Below are positions 33,397 through 41,918 of a stretch of DNA of 62,260 nt, one piece after another. Made by a program: the position numbers and the translations under genes. The notes under the pieces are model-generated. The model was not told where the DNA came from. It ran no database searches and was given only the letters and a program-made list of their open reading frames with translations. The stretch spans positions 1 to 62,260 of the forward strand of contig NZ_WTFF01000008.1 of the NCBI RefSeq assembly GCF_019400985.1. The letters are read 5' to 3'. The stretch comes from Streptomyces bambusae (GTDB taxonomy: Bacteria > Actinomycetota > Actinomycetes > Streptomycetales > Streptomycetaceae). The first letter of the stretch is position 1. Each line of letters begins with the position of its first letter.

Positions 33397-33756
33397 ATGC
33401 CCCGAGTCGATGCGGAGGCACTGCTCGACTGGCTGACCAGCCAACTCAGCCCGGTCGGCATAGCGGTGGAGCACCGGACGGAGATTGACCGCAACTTCGT
33501 GTGCCCCGACGAGTGGTACTCGGAAGCACGCCTGGCCGCTCTGTGGCAAGTGTCCGCCAGCGAGGTCGATGCGCTGGTCGTCCGCTACGGCATCGACACT
33601 TATACGTTCACACCCCGCGCCGCCGCGCTGTCCTCACCGAGCAAAACGATAACGGTCTACGACCCGGCCGGGGCACACGACGTCGCGAAGAAACTCCGCA
33701 GGAAACGCACCATGAGCCCCCCGGTCGACGGCATACAGGAAACACCACACCCGTGA
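33397..33756 (+). CDS. Small protein of unknown function
   Basis: This is a 119-residue frame from ATG 33397, which could begin 54 bases earlier. It reads MPRVDAEALLDWLTSQLSPV, then IAVEHRTEIDRNFVCPDEWYSEARLAALWQVSASEVDALVVRYG and a basic end. The middle looks helical, like a small DNA-binding or regulatory protein (LAALWQVSASEVDAL resembles a helix-turn-helix). I do not recognise a family. No strong ribosome site is seen. The frame of a short reading frame at 33270 would join it after a shift near 33345, so it may be the 3' part of a broken gene. Confidence 0.4.
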   Translation: MPRVDAEALLDWLTSQLSPVGIAVEHRTEIDRNFVCPDEWYSEARLAALWQVSASEVDALVVRYGIDTYTFTPRAAALSSPSKTITVYDPAGAHDVAKKLRRKRTMSPPVDGIQETPHP

Positions 33757-33962
33757 AAAAATGCTCCGCCGTCGATCCCTCACCGCCGCGGTCACACTCT
33801 CTGGTGCTCCTCACCATCAGCAAGGAAGGCCGCCGGCCTCGATCCGCCACGCCGTACAGCTCGGTCACAGGCCAGTGCCAACGCCTGCCGATGCGGTTCC
33901 CTTCGGCTGTGCACTGGGAAGCCGCCGCGCCTTCGTTCACGTCCTCTTGCAAAGTTGAGGGC

Positions 33963-34427
33963 TTAGGCGAGGGCGGTGTTCGCGGGCCAGGCGTACTCGC
34001 TGTAGGGGGTGCCGTCGGCGATGTGCTGGAGCGCTACAGCGAGGTAGGGCGGAAGAGGCTCGGGCAGACCGCTGGTCTTGTACCACTGCCAGCCTTCGTA
34101 TTTGTCCGGCTCGGGGTTGCCGATGCTGCCGTGCCAGCGGTCGGTTTCGAAGAAGAACGCGATCCTTCGGGAGCCGGAGCCGGTGGAGACGTGGTGCATG
34201 AGGTGTACGAAGCGCAAGTCGAAGGGGTCGACGGTGGCGCTGGTCTCCTCAGTGAACTCGCGGGCAGCCGCCGCGCGGGCGGGTTCGGGCTCTTCCATGA
34301 GCCCGGCTGGGACCTGCCACATGCCGGGGAAGACCTGCTGCTGTCGGCGCCGGCTCATGAGGATTTCGTCGCCCTGCCGGAGCAGGAGGTGGACGTCAGC
34401 GTAGTGGGAGGTGTAACTGCGCGCCAA
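33963..34427 (-). CDS. Nudix hydrolase
   Basis: This is a 154-residue protein on the minus strand. YADVHLLLRQGDEILMSRRR is followed by GMWQVPAGLMEEPEPARAAA then AREFTEET, the Nudix box with the RExxEE core. Its overall text resembles the Nudix half of the fusion at 24677-26059 (DVHLILRR, LLSRR, PEPDKYEGWQWY versus MEPDRCDGMGWY), so the two are likely paralogues. It faces the operon from the other strand and has its own promoter, probably at 34430-34550. Confidence 0.83.
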   Translation of the reverse strand: MARSYTSHYADVHLLLRQGDEILMSRRRQQQVFPGMWQVPAGLMEEPEPARAAAAREFTEETSATVDPFDLRFVHLMHHVSTGSGSRRIAFFFETDRWHGSIGNPEPDKYEGWQWYKTSGLPEPLPPYLAVALQHIADGTPYSEYAWPANTALA

Positions 34428-34555
34428 GCCAACGGTGTTCTGAGAGGGCGATTCGTGAGGTGTTGACCGTTTCCCGATTGGGTCGAAGCACGCTGGTTGT
34501 CACATGGGCAGACTTCTTGGCACCTGTGAGGCTTTGACGCCGCATGCCGTTACTT

Positions 34556-35080
34556 TCAATTCTTGACGGCCTCCGCGATCTGCAGGGCGGCCTGGGCGGG
34601 CGTGAGGTGTGTGGTGTCGACCACCTCGGCCTCGGCGTGCAGCCACGTGCGGGCCGCCTCGGCGTAGGGCTCAAGGTATTGGAGACGGAACGGGGAGTTG
34701 GGGCCAACAACAGTGTCGCCCGCGATGCGCCTGCGGAGAGTGTCATGGTCGGCGTGGAGGACGAAGTGCCGGAGCGGAATGGCATGCTGAGCAAGGCCCG
34801 AGCTGATCTCGCGCCAGTACTGCTCGACCAGGACGGTCATGGGAATCACCAGAGTGCCGCCGGTGTAGTCGAGAACGCGTCGGGCGGTCTCGACCACAAG
34901 AGGTCGCCATGGCGGCCAGTGCTGGAAGTTGTCCGTAGCAGGCAACCCCGGTGTAATGTCCATGAGTGTCTCGCCGACCTTCTCGGCGTCGAACACCCGG
35001 GAATCCGGGATCAGCTGCTGCACGAGCGCACTGGTCGTCGTCTTGCCCGCGCCATGGGTGCCGTTGAGCCATACGATCAT
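34556..35080 (-). CDS. P-loop kinase, TmrB-like ATP-binding protein
   Basis: This is a 174-residue protein from ATG 35080 (MIVWLNGTHGAGKTTTSAL). Walker A is GTHGAGKTT; an aspartate pair region and the C-terminal VVDTTHLTPAQAA are typical of TmrB-like small kinases, named after a tunicamycin-resistance protein. The start is chosen because the family starts exactly at MIVW; the frame is open 14 codons further upstream. The ribosome site is weak. The decayed copy at 30144-30343 is of the same family. A resistance or nucleotide/antibiotic kinase role is possible but unproven. Confidence 0.78.
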   Translation of the reverse strand: MIVWLNGTHGAGKTTTSALVQQLIPDSRVFDAEKVGETLMDITPGLPATDNFQHWPPWRPLVVETARRVLDYTGGTLVIPMTVLVEQYWREISSGLAQHAIPLRHFVLHADHDTLRRRIAGDTVVGPNSPFRLQYLEPYAEAARTWLHAEAEVVDTTHLTPAQAALQIAEAVKN

Positions 35081-35182
35081 GAGACGCGACGCTAGCGTCG
35101 TGCGGTCCGCAGGAACAGACACAGCAGAGATCGGCTCACTGATGAGGCTGGGTGTGGGGCTGCTCGTCGGGGTTCTTGGCGG

Positions 35183-35494
35183 CTACTGCTTCCTGGTGAA
35201 GCTGCCGACGTCGACCTCGGTGAGGATGTCGAGCTTGACCAGACGTTTGAGCTTGGCGCGGGTACCTTCGATGTTCTTCGGCAGCAGTTCGTGGTCGAGG
35301 GCTTCGCACACCTCCCGGGCCCGAAGTGGTCCGGTCGCGTCGTTGAAGACACCGAGGATGCGGGGGTAGTCCGGGTGCTCGGGCAGGTCCGGTGGGTCGG
35401 TCGGGAGCCGGTCGGCGAGGGCGGCGATGGTCTTCCGCGTGATCGCGAGGTGTTCGAGGTGGGTCTCTGCCTCCTGCAGCCGGCAGTGCAGTTC
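35183..35494 (-). pseudogene. C-terminal part of a small helical protein joined to IS5 fragment
   Basis: In a frame different from the transposase the text reads LQEAETHLEHLAITRKTIAA, then LADRLPTDPPDLPEHPDYPRILG, then ELLPKNIEGTRAKLKRLVKL and ILTEVDVGSFTRKQ with a stop. This is the C-terminal two thirds of a coiled-coil plus winged-helix-like protein that I have seen near actinobacterial insertion sequences. Its N-terminus is missing at the junction with the transposase fragment near 35495. Confidence 0.55.
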
Positions 35495-36132
35495 TTCGGG
35501 TTGCGTACGACGATCTCGACGTCGATTCCCAGGCCGGCTCCATGCGCGACGACCTGCTTCTTGAAGCCCTGGTCGGCCAGCGCCTTCTCGACAGTGCCGC
35601 CGGTGCGCTCGGCGACTTGGTCCAGCAGGGCAACGCCCGCGGCGTTGTCGTGGGTGCTCGCGGCCAGCACGATCACCGCGATGACAAGCCCGAGCACGTC
35701 CACGGCCAGTCCCCGCTTGCGGCCCGGCACCTTCTTCGCCGGATCCTGGCCGGTCGTGGCGGCGGGGACCCCGGCGGCCGCGTGGACACGCTGGGTGTCC
35801 AGCACCACCAGGGTCGGGTCCTCTAATCGCCGGGCCCGCTCACGAACCTGGCAGCGCAGGAGCTCGTGGATGACCTGGTCGGTCCCGTCGTCCCGCCAGG
35901 CGGCAAAGTAGTAGTACGTCACGCTCTTCGGCGGCAGATCGTGCGGCAGGTAGGCCCACTGGCAGCCGGTCCGGCCCTGGTAGAGGATCGCGTTCACGAT
36001 CTCCCGCATCGCGTAGGCGCCCTGATGGCCACTGACCGAGCGGTGCCGGTCCTTCCACGCCGTGATCACCGGCTCAATCAGCGACCACTGCCCGTCCGAT
36101 AAGTCGCTCGGGTACGGCTTGCGTTCACTCAC
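35495..36132 (-). pseudogene. IS5-family transposase, C-terminally truncated
   Basis: It starts at 36132 with MSERKPYPSDLSDGQWSLIE and includes AYAMREIVNAILYQGRTG then CQWAYLPHDLPP, the conserved N-terminus of IS5-group DDE transposases. The first catalytic Asp (VVLDTQ) and the second (STHDNAAGVALLD) are visible. After VEIVVRNP at about 35497 the text changes frame and becomes the C-terminal part of another protein, so the third catalytic residue (Glu) is lost. Not functional. Confidence 0.78.
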
Positions 36133-36614
36133 ATCATCACACCAGCAGATGAACGACCGCGGACCGACGGATTCCGCCCCGCACCCACACCATCAGGCGA
36201 CGACAGAACCCGCCAAAGATCGTCCACTGCCGCCGCCAGGTCAGCCATCCGTCGCGCCGCCCGCCGGGCAGGCACCGCAACGCCAGCCCCGCTGCGGCGT
36301 AGGCGCGGGGCCGCCTTGGCCTGGGCAGTAAACGAAGCGACTGTCTCCAAGGCGATGTGGAGTCCGCCGTATAGGCGGTAGCGCACCAGGTCGATCGAGC
36401 GGCGGTGCTCGCGCACCGCGTGGAGGTCGTAGCGGGTGAAGTCCCCGGCGACGCAGATCAGCCGGGGAGCGCTCCACAGCACCTGCGATGCCGCCGTCGT
36501 CCCGATGCGTTCGCGTACCAGGCCCTGGAACTCCGTACGGTGGTCCATCAGCCAGGACATGTAGAACAGACCCTGGTTGATGACGCCTGGGTCGGTCGCC
36601 CGCTTGTACTCGAC
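36129..36614 (-). pseudogene. DUF5655-type nuclease-like gene, 3' part
   Basis: The frame from 36614 reads EYKRATDPGVINQGLFYMSW then LMDHRTEFQGLVRERIG and LICVAGDFTRYDLHAV, the second half of a PD-(D/E)xK-like fold: EYK supplies the last catalytic Glu and Lys. The first half is at 43216-43434, so the 36615-43215 element splits the gene exactly between the strand GAPVIVE and YK. Downstream, from AAVDDL (about 36213), the text becomes IS-derived, so the C-terminal DUF5655 domain is also lost. The gene is broken twice. Confidence 0.75.
36609..36614. repeat. 6-bp direct repeat CTCGAC, left
   Basis: This sits next to the left end of the Tn554-like element and equals the six bases beyond its right end (43216-43221). 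In the target gene it is the single copy GTCGAG within the codons for VEYK. Confidence 0.8.
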
Positions 36615-36637
36615 TTTACCGACCGCAGGTGCTCGTG
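36615..36637. repeat. Left terminal inverted repeat of the Tn554-like element
   Basis: These 23 bases begin TTTACCGACCGCAGGT and match the reverse complement of 43193-43215 with two mismatches (bases 17 and 21). It abuts the direct repeat CTCGAC. It probably marks the recombinase core site. Confidence 0.8.
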
Positions 36638-36748
36638 AACCGGCTCTGAACTGCGACGACTCATAGACTACATGTCCGCGACAGGGAGTTGGGGCCGTTG
36701 CTGTAACTCGCGTGGTTGTTGGTCTCAGCAGGGAACGATGGTGATGAC

Positions 36749-37609
36749 TCAGGGGAATCGTTCGATGATCGCTGCCGCGATCTGATCTGGTGCGTCTTCC
36801 TGAATGAAGTGCTTCGCCTGGCGGAGTTCAACGATGTCGAGTTCGGTGAATGAGGAGCGAATCCGCGGGATGCACGCTTTCGGTCGGAACACCATGTCCC
36901 GCATGCCCCACATCGCCAGAGTCGGTTTGTCGCCGAGGCGGGCAGGTACGTCTTGGGCTAGTTTCTCCAGCAGTGGGCGTGCGGCGCGGATCTCCCTGGG
37001 CATGACCGTGAGTCCGCGTCGGGCTTCCTTGGTGGGTTGCACCATGCGGTAGTGGTCGGCCTCGGCTGCGGTCAGAGTGGGACCGGCTTTGCCGAGCAGG
37101 AACTGTTCCACGAGAAGGTTCTGTTCGAGGATGCGTCGTTGCATGGGGCGGCTGCTCATGATCACGCTGAACGCCCGATTCGCCAGCGGCTCGATCGGCC
37201 AGAACGCGGTGTTGCCCAGCACGATCCCCTTGACGCGATCTGCGCGCGTGGTCGCTGCGCCGAGCCCGATGGGGCCGCCCCAGTCCTGTCCCATCAGGAC
37301 GAAGTCATCGAGCTGTAGATGGTCGATCAGCTCACCTACGACTGTTATGTGCTCCGAGATCGTGTAGCTGAAGCCGGCAGGGCGCTCGGACAAGCCGAAG
37401 CCGAGGTAGTCGACAGCTATGCAGCGATACCGACCGCGAAGGCCCTTCACGATGTGGCGGTAGAGGAAACTCCAGGTAGGAGAGCCATGGCAGAACACGA
37501 TCGGCGGCCCCGTCCCCTCATCGATGTAGTGAACTCGACCAGCGGACGAGTCGAACCATCGTGATTCGAAGGGGTACAGGCTCGAGTCAGGAACGAAGTC
37601 GATCATCAT
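36749..37609 (-). CDS. Haloalkane dehalogenase-like alpha/beta hydrolase
   Basis: This is a 286-residue protein from ATG 37609 (or 37606) behind AGGAGGAG. The oxyanion loop is HGSPTWSFLYRH, and the nucleophile elbow is GQDWGGPIGL, where Asp replaces the Ser of esterases, as in haloalkane dehalogenases. The second Asp is in WGMRDMVF and the catalytic His in KHFIQEDAPDQIA. These are the dehalogenase-type catalytic elements. It may hydrolyse a halogenated carbon or a related substrate; fluoroacetate dehalogenases and epoxide hydrolases share the Asp nucleophile. Cargo of the transposon, divergent from tetR with shared operators. Confidence 0.85.
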   Translation of the reverse strand: MMIDFVPDSSLYPFESRWFDSSAGRVHYIDEGTGPPIVFCHGSPTWSFLYRHIVKGLRGRYRCIAVDYLGFGLSERPAGFSYTISEHITVVGELIDHLQLDDFVLMGQDWGGPIGLGAATTRADRVKGIVLGNTAFWPIEPLANRAFSVIMSSRPMQRRILEQNLLVEQFLLGKAGPTLTAAEADHYRMVQPTKEARRGLTVMPREIRAARPLLEKLAQDVPARLGDKPTLAMWGMRDMVFRPKACIPRIRSSFTELDIVELRQAKHFIQEDAPDQIAAAIIERFP

Positions 37610-37663
37610 TGCGCTCTCCTCCTGGTCTGCGCTGCGTCCTGTCGGCTTGGACTCTCATCACCA

Positions 37664-37706
37664 CTACAGCTGTAGAGCATCCGCGATCAAGACTCTACAC
37701 CTGTAG
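37664..37706. promoter_or_regulatory. Twin TetR operators
   Basis: Two copies of a 12-base palindrome, CTACAGCTGTAG at 37664-37675 and CTACACCTGTAG at 37695-37706, have centres 31 bases apart, about three helical turns. They lie between the divergent hydrolase and tetR genes, and the second ends nine bases before the tetR start, so TetR probably represses both genes and dissociates with a substrate. Confidence 0.75.
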
Positions 37707-37715
37707 CATCAAATC

Positions 37716-38318
37716 GTGTCTTCGAATGCGGCAAGTGGCAGTGAGCGGCGGAGGGCGATCGCCGACAGCGGGATTCGAATCATCGCCCGCGACGGTGTTC
37801 GCGCCCTGACGCATCGGGCCGTCGACCGCGAGGCGGGGATACCGCAGGGATCGACCTCGTACCATGCCAAGACGCGGCTCGCGCTTGTGGAGCTCATCGT
37901 CGACGCGCTCGCTGCCCGTGCGAAGGCCGACGCCGTAGAACTCTCCGACTCTCTGAACGCGACGTTCGAGCGCGAACACCGGCTCGACGTCGAAGAGCTT
38001 GCCGCGCTGATCGCAGGACTCGTCGAGACTCTCGCGTTCCGCCGCGACGACATGAGAGCCCGATACGCCCTCATCCTCGAACTCGATGACGCGCCACACC
38101 TTCGAGCAAAGTTGACGGCAGAGTCCGAGGTGCACGCCATCACCCAACAGGTGACGGCGTCGGCCCTCACCAGAGCAGGACTCCCCAACTCAGACGGGCG
38201 CGTCGAGGAACTGATCGCCCTCACGGACTCGCTGGTGTTCCACCGGACCGCCATCAACGAGACCGTCTCGCCACAGCCCATTCTTGCCGCCTACCTACGC
38301 GGCACAGCCTTGACCTAG
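37716..38318 (+). CDS. TetR-family regulator
   Basis: This is a 200-residue protein from GTG 37716. The N-terminal helix-turn-helix (about residues 10-58) reads RRRAIADSGIRIIARDGVRA then LTHRAVDREAGIPQGSTSYH, the usual TetR pattern. The rest is helical and ligand-binding, with no recognisable subfamily signal. No clear ribosome site is seen, and the start lies nine bases from an operator copy, so autoregulation is likely. Divergent from the dehalogenase-like gene, its likely target. Confidence 0.85.
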   Translation: MSSNAASGSERRRAIADSGIRIIARDGVRALTHRAVDREAGIPQGSTSYHAKTRLALVELIVDALAARAKADAVELSDSLNATFEREHRLDVEELAALIAGLVETLAFRRDDMRARYALILELDDAPHLRAKLTAESEVHAITQQVTASALTRAGLPNSDGRVEELIALTDSLVFHRTAINETVSPQPILAAYLRGTALT

Positions 38319-38655
38319 GGCGAACAAGGAGGCCGATGTGTAAGACACGGCCTCACGCAACTTCGCTGACGTGCACGTCAAAATCGGCGGCCTGGCGAAC
38401 TGGCCGCAGCGCTGTGCGGCAGATTGTGGTTCTCGCCGAAAAAGCAACGCTAAGTGCGTTGCGGTGCGTTTCTTCCTGAGCGACCGCCATGTACCTGCCG
38501 AACCGAAGAACCCCGGGCAGGAGGTGCACGAGATGTTCGTGGCGGCTCTCGTACCTGCCGCGACGCTTACCGATTCGACGCGTCCTTGCTGGTGGGAGGG
38601 GTGGTCACTCCAGAGGAAACGCATCCGCTGTAACTCGCCGTGGTGGTCTCAGGGG
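38319..38655. other. Spacer within the transposon, no gene seen
   Basis: About 340 bases between tetR and the terminator of the recombinase genes. No frame with a ribosome site or family resemblance is visible; base composition is mixed, with an AT-richer patch at 38420-38470. Confidence 0.4.
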
Positions 38656-38688
38656 ACGGCCCGTCCACCGGAACGGTGGACGGGCCGT
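38656..38688 (-). terminator. Terminator of the recombinase operon
   Basis: A perfect 15-base stem (ACGGCCCGTCCACCG / CGGTGGACGGGCCGT) with loop GAA lies 22 bases beyond the stop of the tnpC-like gene. It is the strongest hairpin in the window and would end tnpA-tnpB-tnpC transcription. Confidence 0.8.
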
Positions 38689-38709
38689 GAAGTGGTTGGG
38701 CGGGAGGGA

Positions 38710-39297
38710 TCAGGACTTCAGTACCGGTTCGGCGATGCGGGCTTCAAGGTCGGCGACGCGCCGGTCCTGGAAGCGCAGGTTCGAACGGGCGGCCTTGAGT
38801 CGTTCGTTGAGGGTGCGGTTGTCGGTGGTGAGTTGGCGGACGCGCTGTTTCAGGGTGGTGTTCTCGGTGGTGATCCGCAGGATTGCCTCCTCGGTCCACT
38901 CAGCTTGCAAGTCACGTATCTGGCCGAGGAGTTCGCCGATCCGGGTGCGTTGGGTGAAGATCTCGGTGTGGGCGGCCTTGAGGGCGTCCTCGGCGTTCAG
39001 GGCGCGTTCGCGCCAGGTCGCCTTGCGTTCGGCGTCCTGTTCAGCGAGCGTGCGGAATCGGTGTTCGCCGGCCTGCGTCATCGCTGCGGCGACCGCGGCT
39101 CTGGCCTCGGTGTTGTCGTAGAGGAAGGTGCGCGAGACGTCCGCTCGGCGGGCGACGGCGGCGACGCTGACCTGGGCCTTCTCGCGTCGGAGCCGGGCGA
39201 TGGCCTGGTGGACGCGCTCAAGGGCGGCTTCGGTCTTGCGGCGGCGGGCGGCCAGGGCCGCCGCGGTGCGGGGTTCGGGGACGGTGGCGGTGTTCAT
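38710..39297 (-). CDS. TnpC-like accessory protein (DUF6262)
   Basis: This is a 195-residue protein from ATG 39297, overlapping tnpB by ATGA. An N-terminal helix-turn-helix (VSVAAVARRADVSRTFLYDN) is followed by a long coiled coil (residues about 75-190: LAEQDAERKATWRERALNAE and so on). This is the layout of DUF6262 proteins that accompany Tn554-type recombinases and correspond to TnpC, which influences the orientation or efficiency of transposition. Intact. Confidence 0.8.
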   Translation of the reverse strand: MNTATVPEPRTAAALAARRRKTEAALERVHQAIARLRREKAQVSVAAVARRADVSRTFLYDNTEARAAVAAAMTQAGEHRFRTLAEQDAERKATWRERALNAEDALKAAHTEIFTQRTRIGELLGQIRDLQAEWTEEAILRITTENTTLKQRVRQLTTDNRTLNERLKAARSNLRFQDRRVADLEARIAEPVLKS

Positions 39298-41918
39298 GCG
39301 GCTTCCTGTTCGGGGGCGTCTCCGTCGGCTGTGCACGTATCGCTGTACTCGTCCGGCTCGTCGCTGCCCGCGTCGGCGAGGTCGGTGGCACGGAAGGCGG
39401 TGGACCATAGGCGATGGAAGTAGTCCTGGGGTTTGCGTAGGTCCAGGGCGAGGGCGTCGTCGAGGAGGCCGAGGCCGGCCAGCGCCTTTTCCAGGCCGTC
39501 GATGGCGCGGGCGGTGGGCTCGAAGTAGCGGTGGAGGTAGTTGGCGGTGGCGTCGTCGGGGGCGCCTTCGGCCAGCAGGCGCCACTGTTCGCGCTTGCGT
39601 CGCCAGTAGAGGAGGTCGGCGCCGGAGAGTACGAACTTGTCGCAGTTGTGGCAGTCGAGGTTCCAGGGGCAGGCGCCGCCGTCGACGACGGGCTGGAAGG
39701 TGCAGAAGCCGCCCTCGGCGGGGGTGCTGCGGCGAGAGAGGTCGATGGCCAGGGCCTGGGCCTGCTCGTGGGTGAGCGGGGCGGTGTCGCTGGTGAGGAG
39801 TTTGCCGGGACTCGTGGTGCCGGGGCCGGCGACCCACACGTGCTGGAGGACGTTATCCAGGTCCGACTGGGTCAGGTGGACGTAGTGCTCGGCCATGCGG
39901 TCGGAGACCTGGCCGAGGTAGCGGCGGATGTGCGTCAGGCTCGCGCCGTGCCGCAGCAGCCGGGTGGCCAGCGTGTGCCGGGCCTGGTGGGTGACGTAGT
40001 GACCGCCGAGGTCAAGCTCGGCGATCCAGCTACGGAAGCCGGTGTGGAACCAGGTGTAGGACAAAGCACGGCGGCCGTCGGGGTTGACGATGTCGGTGGG
40101 GAACAGGGCCAGGTGAGCGCGTTCGGCAGCAGTGGGCGGGCGGCCGGCGTGCCGGTCGGCGTAGTGGGTCAGGGTCTTTTGGCGGCGTTCTTCGAGCCGG
40201 TCCAGGAGATGGTCGGGGATGCGGACGGCCGCGTTCAGGTTGCCGACCTTGGTCTGGTCGTGCCAGAGCAGGGGCAGCCCGCCGTAGCGGCCGACGCAGT
40301 CCAGGCGGAGCTGGATGACCTCGCTGGCGCGCCGGCCGGTGACGATGATGGTCTCCCACATGTCCCTCAGGCCCCGGTCGTGCGGGTCGTAGCCGTCGGC
40401 GAGCTGCTGCAGGTTGGCCTCGTCCGCAAGCGCCCGGGCGACTTCGTCGGGGAAGGGGTTGCGGCTGCGGGGCGTGCCCGGGCCGCCGACCGGCATAGCA
40501 GCGATGAAGGCGCGGTCCAGGCCGATCCGCTCGGCGCTGCCGCGGTCCAGCGCGCCGCGCAGCAGGGACCGGCCGTAGTTGAACACCATCCGGCGCGCGT
40601 TCTCGGTGACCTTCGCCCTTTTGCCGTCCAGGCGGGCCCGGCCGCGGAAGGCCAGGCCGAGGCGTTCGCGGTTGCGCAGGTCCGCGACGAAGCGGTGGAC
40701 GTGCTCGCCGCGCAGCACGGTGGGGTCGTGGCCGCCGCCCGGCGCCTCCGCCTCCAAGAACGCGGACAGCTCGGCGGCGGCGCGGCGCACGAAGTCCACT
40801 GGCTGGGCGCTGCGCGGGCAGGTGGGCGAGCGCAGCACGTCGGCGATGTGGTCCCACAAGAGGTCGCGCAGCCACCGCTGACAGATGCAGGTCAGGTCGA
40901 CGTAGCTGGAGCGGTGGGGGAAGCGCACCCCGAAGTGCTCAGTCTCGATATAGCCGGCATCCCGGGTGTCGGAGGGGGTGAAGTAGATCTTCCGCAGGGC
41001 CTGCTGCATCTCCTGGACCATGCGCTGGTGGTAGGCCCGGCGGAAGACGGACGCATCAAGGCCGGCCAGGGACGCCACATCGCGGCGCTGACACTCGTCC
41101 GCGAGCGACTGCACCCACGTCAGATGCCACACGGCGACGGGCTGCAGGCCGTGGACATACATGCCCCACTGCACCTCCGCCCTCAGCAAGGGCCGCAGCC
41201 CTCGCAGGTTGACCGTTCCGGTGCGGTGCACCGGCAGCTGTGCACGGCACCAGGCACGGAAGGCGACGTCGTCCTCGCAGGTCACCGGGACACGGCGACC
41301 ACTGCGCTCATAGGTGGCGAAGAAGTTCTTCGGCAGCTTCGCCCCACCCGGCCGCCCGGCCCGGATGTAGCCGCGCTCGTGCGCGCCGCACAGCCCCAGC
41401 GGCGAGGCGGCCAACTCGTCGCACACGTCCGCTCGGCACTCCCCGTAGCCCGGCAGCGCCGGCTGGTCGGCCAGCCACCGCTCGAACTCCGCCTCACCCC
41501 CGCCGGGGTGCCGCTTCAGGTGGCCAAGCCACCGGTTGCGGTGCCGGAAGCACAGCACCAGTTGCAGGCTGAACGCCGGACGGTGCGGGCAGATCCGGCA
41601 CATCATCGCCTCCGGCATCTCCGTGGCCGCCAGCGGCTCCGCGGCCCGCAGGAACTGAGCCCGGCTCACCCCACGCGCCTCCGCCTCCTGCCACTGCTCG
41701 GCGTGCAGCGAGCACATCGCGTAGCGCCGCCAGCGGGGCCGCGCGCAGTCGACGACCGTGCAGCTCCACGGATAAACCGGGTGCATCGGCGGGATCTTCA
41801 GCACCCCGCCGCGCAGCGCCGGGTCGAACTCGGGCCCGTTGATCAGCGCGGTGAGCGCCTCCAGCCGGTCCCGTCGCGTGCGGGCATCCTGCTGCGGCAG
41901 CAGCGACGGCGCCGTCAC
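39294..41918 (-). CDS. TnpB-like tyrosine recombinase
   Basis: This is an 874-residue protein from GTG 41918, overlapping the tnpA stop. The catalytic domain is in the C-terminal third: ITGRRASEVIQLRLDC holds the first Arg, GHYVTHQARHTLATRLLRHG the His-x-x-Arg box, and MAEHYVHLTQSDLDN the tyrosine nucleophile. A cysteine set near the end (GFCTFQP, GACPWNLDCHNCDKF) may bind zinc. The N-terminal half has several more Cys-rich stretches (SCTVVDCARPRWRRYAMCS). Size and catalytic order fit TnpB of Tn554-type elements. Looks intact. Confidence 0.85.
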   Translation of the reverse strand: MTAPSLLPQQDARTRRDRLEALTALINGPEFDPALRGGVLKIPPMHPVYPWSCTVVDCARPRWRRYAMCSLHAEQWQEAEARGVSRAQFLRAAEPLAATEMPEAMMCRICPHRPAFSLQLVLCFRHRNRWLGHLKRHPGGGEAEFERWLADQPALPGYGECRADVCDELAASPLGLCGAHERGYIRAGRPGGAKLPKNFFATYERSGRRVPVTCEDDVAFRAWCRAQLPVHRTGTVNLRGLRPLLRAEVQWGMYVHGLQPVAVWHLTWVQSLADECQRRDVASLAGLDASVFRRAYHQRMVQEMQQALRKIYFTPSDTRDAGYIETEHFGVRFPHRSSYVDLTCICQRWLRDLLWDHIADVLRSPTCPRSAQPVDFVRRAAAELSAFLEAEAPGGGHDPTVLRGEHVHRFVADLRNRERLGLAFRGRARLDGKRAKVTENARRMVFNYGRSLLRGALDRGSAERIGLDRAFIAAMPVGGPGTPRSRNPFPDEVARALADEANLQQLADGYDPHDRGLRDMWETIIVTGRRASEVIQLRLDCVGRYGGLPLLWHDQTKVGNLNAAVRIPDHLLDRLEERRQKTLTHYADRHAGRPPTAAERAHLALFPTDIVNPDGRRALSYTWFHTGFRSWIAELDLGGHYVTHQARHTLATRLLRHGASLTHIRRYLGQVSDRMAEHYVHLTQSDLDNVLQHVWVAGPGTTSPGKLLTSDTAPLTHEQAQALAIDLSRRSTPAEGGFCTFQPVVDGGACPWNLDCHNCDKFVLSGADLLYWRRKREQWRLLAEGAPDDATANYLHRYFEPTARAIDGLEKALAGLGLLDDALALDLRKPQDYFHRLWSTAFRATDLADAGSDEPDEYSDTCTADGDAPEQEAA

